Positions 60,580-64,000 of a stretch of 64,000 bases of DNA are shown piece by piece (the first letter of the stretch is position 1; each line of letters begins with the position of its first letter). The notes beneath the pieces were generated by a model. It did no database searches, was not told the DNA's origin, and saw nothing but the letters and a program-made list of their open reading frames with translations. The DNA lies in assembly GCA_963726365.1 (NCBI GenBank), contig CAVSCI010000020.1, forward strand, positions 161,610 to 225,609, given 5' to 3'. Both the position numbers and the translations under genes were made by a program. This DNA is from JAABQG01 sp963726365 (GTDB taxonomy: Bacteria > Pseudomonadota > Gammaproteobacteria > Burkholderiales > Burkholderiaceae_C).

Positions 60580-61680
60580 TCACCGCCACTGCGTCAACGA
60601 AACGCCAATTCCCACGCCAGTGTTGCGGAAGTTGTAGTTCTGCAGCGAGTCGTTCCACCCGTAGAAGCCCTGGATGTAGCCGTGCAACTGGCCATAGAGC
60701 GGGAACGCCCAGTCGGCCTGCACCGACGTTCGACTCGGTGTGTTCGAACTGTTCTTCAGGTTGTTGCGCAAGGTGGCTGAAAAAACATTGGCGCCGTAAG
60801 GCAGGACCGCCTGCACTTCGAGCCGGCCCGCGTAATCGCCCACGTCGGCATTGTTGTCGGTACTTCCGGTCTCTGGAAGGCGCCACCACGGTTTGATGAG
60901 CACGCTCAGGTCGCCTGCTGCCAGCCCGAAGGTTGCGTAGACCCGGTTCCATGAACGCGAGAGCGGATCGTTCTGCCCGTTGGACTGGTGCGAGATGCCC
61001 ACGTTGAGCATGCGCCACTGCAGCCCCTCGGGGCCGAGCTTCACGGGCAGCGTCAGCCAGGCCTCGGGCTGGAAATCTGTCTCGCGGAAGGGGCGCGAGT
61101 TCTTTCCGTCATAGACCTGCCAGTAGGTCTGCTGGGTGTACGCCGCCCACAGATCGAGCGGGGTGTCGAAGATGTCCTGCCAGAGCTTGGTCTTGGCGCT
61201 GATCTGGAACTTGGCATCGACTTGCATGTAGGCGTCCTGCCCCGACGCGCAGTTCTGCGGATTGGGCGAGCAGGGGTTCGGGTTGGTGTCCTTGCGCCAG
61301 TTACCGACCATCACATAGGTGGGTTGATAGGCCTTGATCTTGAAGACGCCGTCCTTGGTTCCCGGATCGAGCTCCCAGCGTTCGGCAAAGGTCTGCGGGG
61401 TGTAGGTGCCCGCAGTCCACCAGTTGCGCGTCGTCGGAGCGGGTATGGGCGGCGGGCTCGCAGCCGCGTTCACCGTGGCAGAAGCCGGGGCGGACGCGGG
61501 TGCCGCCATCATGGGCAATGGCGCAGACCGGCCAGCGGCCCGGTCGTAGCAGGCCAGCCGGGAACCGTCGTCGTCGAGGGCGCGACAGGCTGCGGCCTCG
61601 TCGGCGGCCATGGTCGTGGCCGGGGTCGCGAGGGAAGCCAGGACGGCGAGTATCGCAAAGGCGGAGCTGGAATGCTTCAT
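60580..61680 (-). CDS. Outer-membrane phospholipase A (OMPLA-like)
   Basis: A 366-residue exported enzyme with signal peptide MKHSSSAFAILAVLASLATP. The catalytic His-Ser pair is in NVGISHQSNGQNDPLSRSWN, with Asn in the last part, matching H142/S144/N156 of OMPLA. The barrel ends RNTGVGIGVSLTQWR with C-terminal Arg. Between the signal and the barrel is an 80-residue stretch with ACRALDDDGSRLACYDRAAG and Pro/Ala-rich sequence that OMPLA of E. coli lacks. A GTG six bases upstream could also start it. Confidence 0.9.
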   Translation of the reverse strand: MKHSSSAFAILAVLASLATPATTMAADEAAACRALDDDGSRLACYDRAAGRSAPLPMMAAPASAPASATVNAAASPPPIPAPTTRNWWTAGTYTPQTFAERWELDPGTKDGVFKIKAYQPTYVMVGNWRKDTNPNPCSPNPQNCASGQDAYMQVDAKFQISAKTKLWQDIFDTPLDLWAAYTQQTYWQVYDGKNSRPFRETDFQPEAWLTLPVKLGPEGLQWRMLNVGISHQSNGQNDPLSRSWNRVYATFGLAAGDLSVLIKPWWRLPETGSTDNNADVGDYAGRLEVQAVLPYGANVFSATLRNNLKNSSNTPSRTSVQADWAFPLYGQLHGYIQGFYGWNDSLQNYNFRNTGVGIGVSLTQWR

Positions 61681-62001
61681 GGCCACAGACGGAAAAGGTT
61701 GACGGGACGACGGACGCGCCAGTGGCGCGACCGAGATTCAGGATGGGCCCCATCCTCGGTCAGCAGGCGCCCATCGTCTGTGGGCTGGCGCACACGGTGG
61801 GATGGATGCCGCAACGAGGGCGCCCCCAGGCCGCTGGCGTGGGTCGCAGCGGTCACGCCGGGTCTGTCGTGGTGATTTACAAGAAATTCTGGCCATTTCC
61901 CAGCGTCAAATGGTCATTGATAGCTATGAATAAGAGAGCAAATCTCGCGTCGTGCTTTGGCGTCTGAGCCGCCGCATCCGCCGCCGCCTTACCATCACGC
62001 C
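61681..62001. other. 321-base gap between phospholipase and MoxR-type genes
   Basis: Shared divergent promoter space. One interspersed repeat is at 61876-61932. No clear -10/-35 pair stands out and no RNA gene is seen. Confidence 0.5.
61876..61932 (-). repeat. Interspersed repeat upstream of the MoxR-type gene
   Basis: On the minus strand: CATAGCT, ATCAATGACC, ATTTGACGCTGGG, AAATGGCC. It is a near-consensus copy. Confidence 0.85.
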
Positions 62002-63391
62002 ATGGACACCCGGACCCTTCAGGACTGCCTCGCCGACCTCGACCGTGACCTGCTGCAGCGCGACGCTGCCGTGCGGGTGCTGTTGCTGGGGGCGCTGGCG
62101 GGCGAGCATGTGCTGCTGATCGGCCCGCCCGGCACGGCCAAGAGCGAGCTGGCGCGGCGCCTGCACCGGGTGTTCGCCGGCGCGAGCTATTTCGAGCGGC
62201 TGCTGACGCGCTTTTCCGTGCCCGAGGAGCTGTTCGGCCCGCTCTCGCTCAAGGCGCTGGAGGACGACCGCTACGAGCGGCTGACCGACGGCTTCCTGCC
62301 CACGGCGCAGGTGGCGTTCCTCGACGAGGTGTTCAAGGCGAATTCGGCGATCCTCAATGCGCTGCTGACGCTGCTCAACGAGCGCGAGTTCGACAACGGC
62401 AGCGGCCGCGTGGATGTGCCGCTGATCACCGTGGTCGGCGCCACCAACGAGGTGCCGGACGACGACGCGCTGCACGCGTTCTACGACCGCTTCGCTGCTG
62501 CGCGTGCCGGTCGAGCCGGTGGGCGATGCGCACTTCACCGCGCTGCTGCAACTGCCCGCACAGTTGTCGCAGCCTCAGCCGCGCCTGTCGCAGGAGGCCC
62601 TGGACGGCGTGCGCGCGGCAGCGGCGGGCGTGGGCCTGCCTGGCGACGTGCTGGCCCTGCTGACGCAGGCGCGTGCGGCCTGCGCGGCGCAGCAGATCGC
62701 CGTGTCGGACCGGCGCTGGCGCAAGCTGGTCGGCCTGCTGCAGGTGCAGGCGGCCAGCCGCAAGCCAGGCCATGGCGACCCCGAGGGAGGCGCCGGTGAG
62801 GTGAGTGCCTGGGACCTGTGGCTGCTGCCCTATGTGCTGGCGGCGCAGCCGGCGCAGGTCGCGGGCCTGCGGCAGTGGTTCATGCAGCAGGTCGCGCTGG
62901 CCGTGCCCGCGGATGTGCAATGGCTGACCCGGGCCGTGGAGGCGTTCGGCAAGCAACTGGAGATCGAAGCGTCCGCGCCGCAGTCGGCGGGCGACGACGG
63001 GGCCGGCAAGCTGGCGCTGGCGCGCGCCATCGCCGGGCCGTTGGCGCAGGACAGCGCGCAGGGGCTGGTGCGCATGGTGTCGGACCGGGCGCACAAGCGC
63101 TACAGCGCGCTGCATGTGGCAACGCGCGTGGCGCAGGTCGATGAGGCCCGCGCTCGCGCCGCATCGGCGCGGGCGGCCGTGGTGAGCACGGGGCAGGCGA
63201 TGATGGCCCAGGCCCGCGCCCACCTGTGGTTGCCCCCCAGCTGGCGCGAGGCCATCGAGGCTGTCCATCACGACAATGCGCAGCGCCTGGGGCGGCTCGT
63301 CGCCTTGCTGGACGATCTGCGCGAAGGCTTTGCCACGCTGCCAGTGGACGCGGCACTGGCTGGCGCTGCCCCTTCGCCGGTGGCGGCCTGA
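62002..63391 (+). CDS. MoxR-family AAA+ ATPase, RavA-like, one frameshift
   Basis: About 462 residues after removing one extra G near 62494. Walker A is LIGPPGTAKSELARRLHRVF, Walker B is VAFLDEVFKANSAILNALLT and the sensor region is VVGATNEVPDDDALHAFYDR, joining to FLLRVPVEPVGDAHFTALL. The C-terminal half is the helical lid and a long extra region, as in RavA. RavA works with ViaA as a chaperone pair for respiratory enzymes. The next gene, 15 bases downstream, fits ViaA. Confidence 0.87.
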
Positions 63392-63406
63392 AGCAGGCGA
63401 CCTGCC

Positions 63407-64000
63407 ATGGAGAACACTTCTCCACCCCTTGCGGCCGGCGTTGGCGCCGGCGCCTCGGTTGCGGCCTTCAATGCGCCGTTTCACGCACTGGCCGAATTGC
63501 CGAGGGAACTCTGGCAGTCGGCCACGGTCTGCAGCAGCGGCGCTACGCCCGAGAGGCTGGCCGGGCTGGCGCACTGGCGCACTGCCCTGCTGGCCGGCAT
63601 GCTGCCGGATGTCGCTAACGATCTCGGCGACCGGCAAGCCAGCGGCGCCCTGCGGCAGGTCATCGGGGACCTCACACTGACCGCGCTCACGCAGGGCAGT
63701 GCGCCATTGACGATGCAGGTCCTGCGCACCGCGCTGTGGCACCTTGACACCTTGATCGACCGTCCGTCCGGCCAGCCCAGGGCGCAGGCGGTCGAGGCCA
63801 TGGCGCAGGCCTTTCGGGACGAATGGACAGTGGAGCGCCATGGCTGGGAAGAAGTGTTGTCCCTGCTGCACACGCTGGGGGACCTTGCGAACCTGCGCTG
63901 GGACGAACTCAAGGGCCGACTGAACAGCCGCGAATGGCACGAGGCGCAGCGCATCGGCGAACTGCTGCGGGCAATGCCCGGACTGGCGGCGTGGATCGAG
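63407..64000 (+). CDS. ViaA-like partner of the MoxR ATPase, N-terminal part (cut by window end)
   Basis: The frame is open for 198 codons to the last base. It starts MENTSPPLAAGVGAGASVAA. The visible part is helical and leucine/tryptophan-rich (ELPRELWQSATVCSSGATPE, DLGDRQASGALRQVIGDLTL, HTLGDLANLRWDELKGRLN). The VWA domain expected of ViaA would lie beyond the window. The call rests on position after a RavA-like gene and helical composition, and is tentative. Confidence 0.6.
   Translation, partial: MENTSPPLAAGVGAGASVAAFNAPFHALAELPRELWQSATVCSSGATPERLAGLAHWRTALLAGMLPDVANDLGDRQASGALRQVIGDLTLTALTQGSAPLTMQVLRTALWHLDTLIDRPSGQPRAQAVEAMAQAFRDEWTVERHGWEEVLSLLHTLGDLANLRWDELKGRLNSREWHEAQRIGELLRAMPGLAAWIE

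Noticed and set aside
62426..63940. Minus-strand open frame of about 504 codons opposite the MoxR/ViaA pair
   Set aside because: It is longer than the frameshifted MoxR pieces, but the plus strand carries Walker A, Walker B and sensor motifs, and the minus product is low-complexity.
1..64000. CRISPR arrays, tRNA or rRNA genes, insertion sequences
   Set aside because: No regularly spaced identical repeats, no cloverleaf with CCA/T-loop words, and no transposase frame were found. The short repeats are irregularly scattered and diverged.

Overview
The window is GC-rich DNA from a betaproteobacterium, almost certainly Burkholderiales and most likely family Comamonadaceae (Polaromonas, Rhodoferax, Variovorax or Hydrogenophaga-like). 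The grounds are the lipA-lipB-DUF493-class IV aminotransferase order, a regulatory PTS (EIIA, HPr, EI), Bug/Ttt-type solute receptors, DUF1840 and DUF3717/DUF1289 proteins, and a dense family of short interspersed repeats. The genus call is inference.

Layout. 1-3.5 kb: end of an MFS transporter, then EIIA, ptsH and ptsI. 3.5-10.1 kb: DMT exporter, AhpD-like protein, lipoate genes lipA and lipB, DUF493, aminotransferase and a CopD-like protein. 10.2-17.5 kb: complete F-ATPase operon atpIBEFHAGDC with promoter and terminator. 17.5-25.6 kb: housekeeping genes (moaC, pilin accessory protein, M48 protease, TerC behind a yybP-ykoY type riboswitch, YaeQ, purB, GST). 25.7-32.8 kb: an eight-gene minus-strand operon for membrane-lipid modification (SnoaL-like, SDR, DUF3833 lipoprotein, MFS, chalcone-isomerase-like, CFA synthase, DUF1365, FAD amine oxidase). 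33.3-40.3 kb: a MarR-controlled operon for CoA-dependent aromatic degradation, best read as the 2-aminobenzoyl-CoA (anthranilate) route, with an OYE-fused flavin monooxygenase, enoyl-CoA hydratase, acyl-CoA dehydrogenase, aryl-CoA ligase and a RidA enamine deaminase. 40.4-52.4 kb: two Ttt/Bug receptors, a PaaK-like ligase and a livGHMKF ABC transporter with an acyl-CoA synthetase, divergent from a Crp/Fnr regulator. 52.4-64 kb: pseudouridine synthase, lipase-like hydrolase, ABC solute receptor, htpG behind a sigma-32 type promoter, a lower-GC segment with a BamA-like barrel and a small lipoprotein, phospholipase A, and a RavA/ViaA-like pair cut by the window end.

Two window-wide patterns stand out. 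First, about 15 copies of one short repeat (ATAGCn, ten variable bases, then ATTTGACGCTGGG) lie between genes and also inside genes. Five copies sit in coding sequence, all on the sense strand and in the same reading phase; two of these form signal peptides. Second, from about 41 kb onward many genes that should be intact carry single-base frameshifts, sixteen inserted bases against one deletion, including three compensating ones in htpG. I read these as consensus errors rather than pseudogenes, because the first 40 kb shows none and the downstream frames stay conserved.
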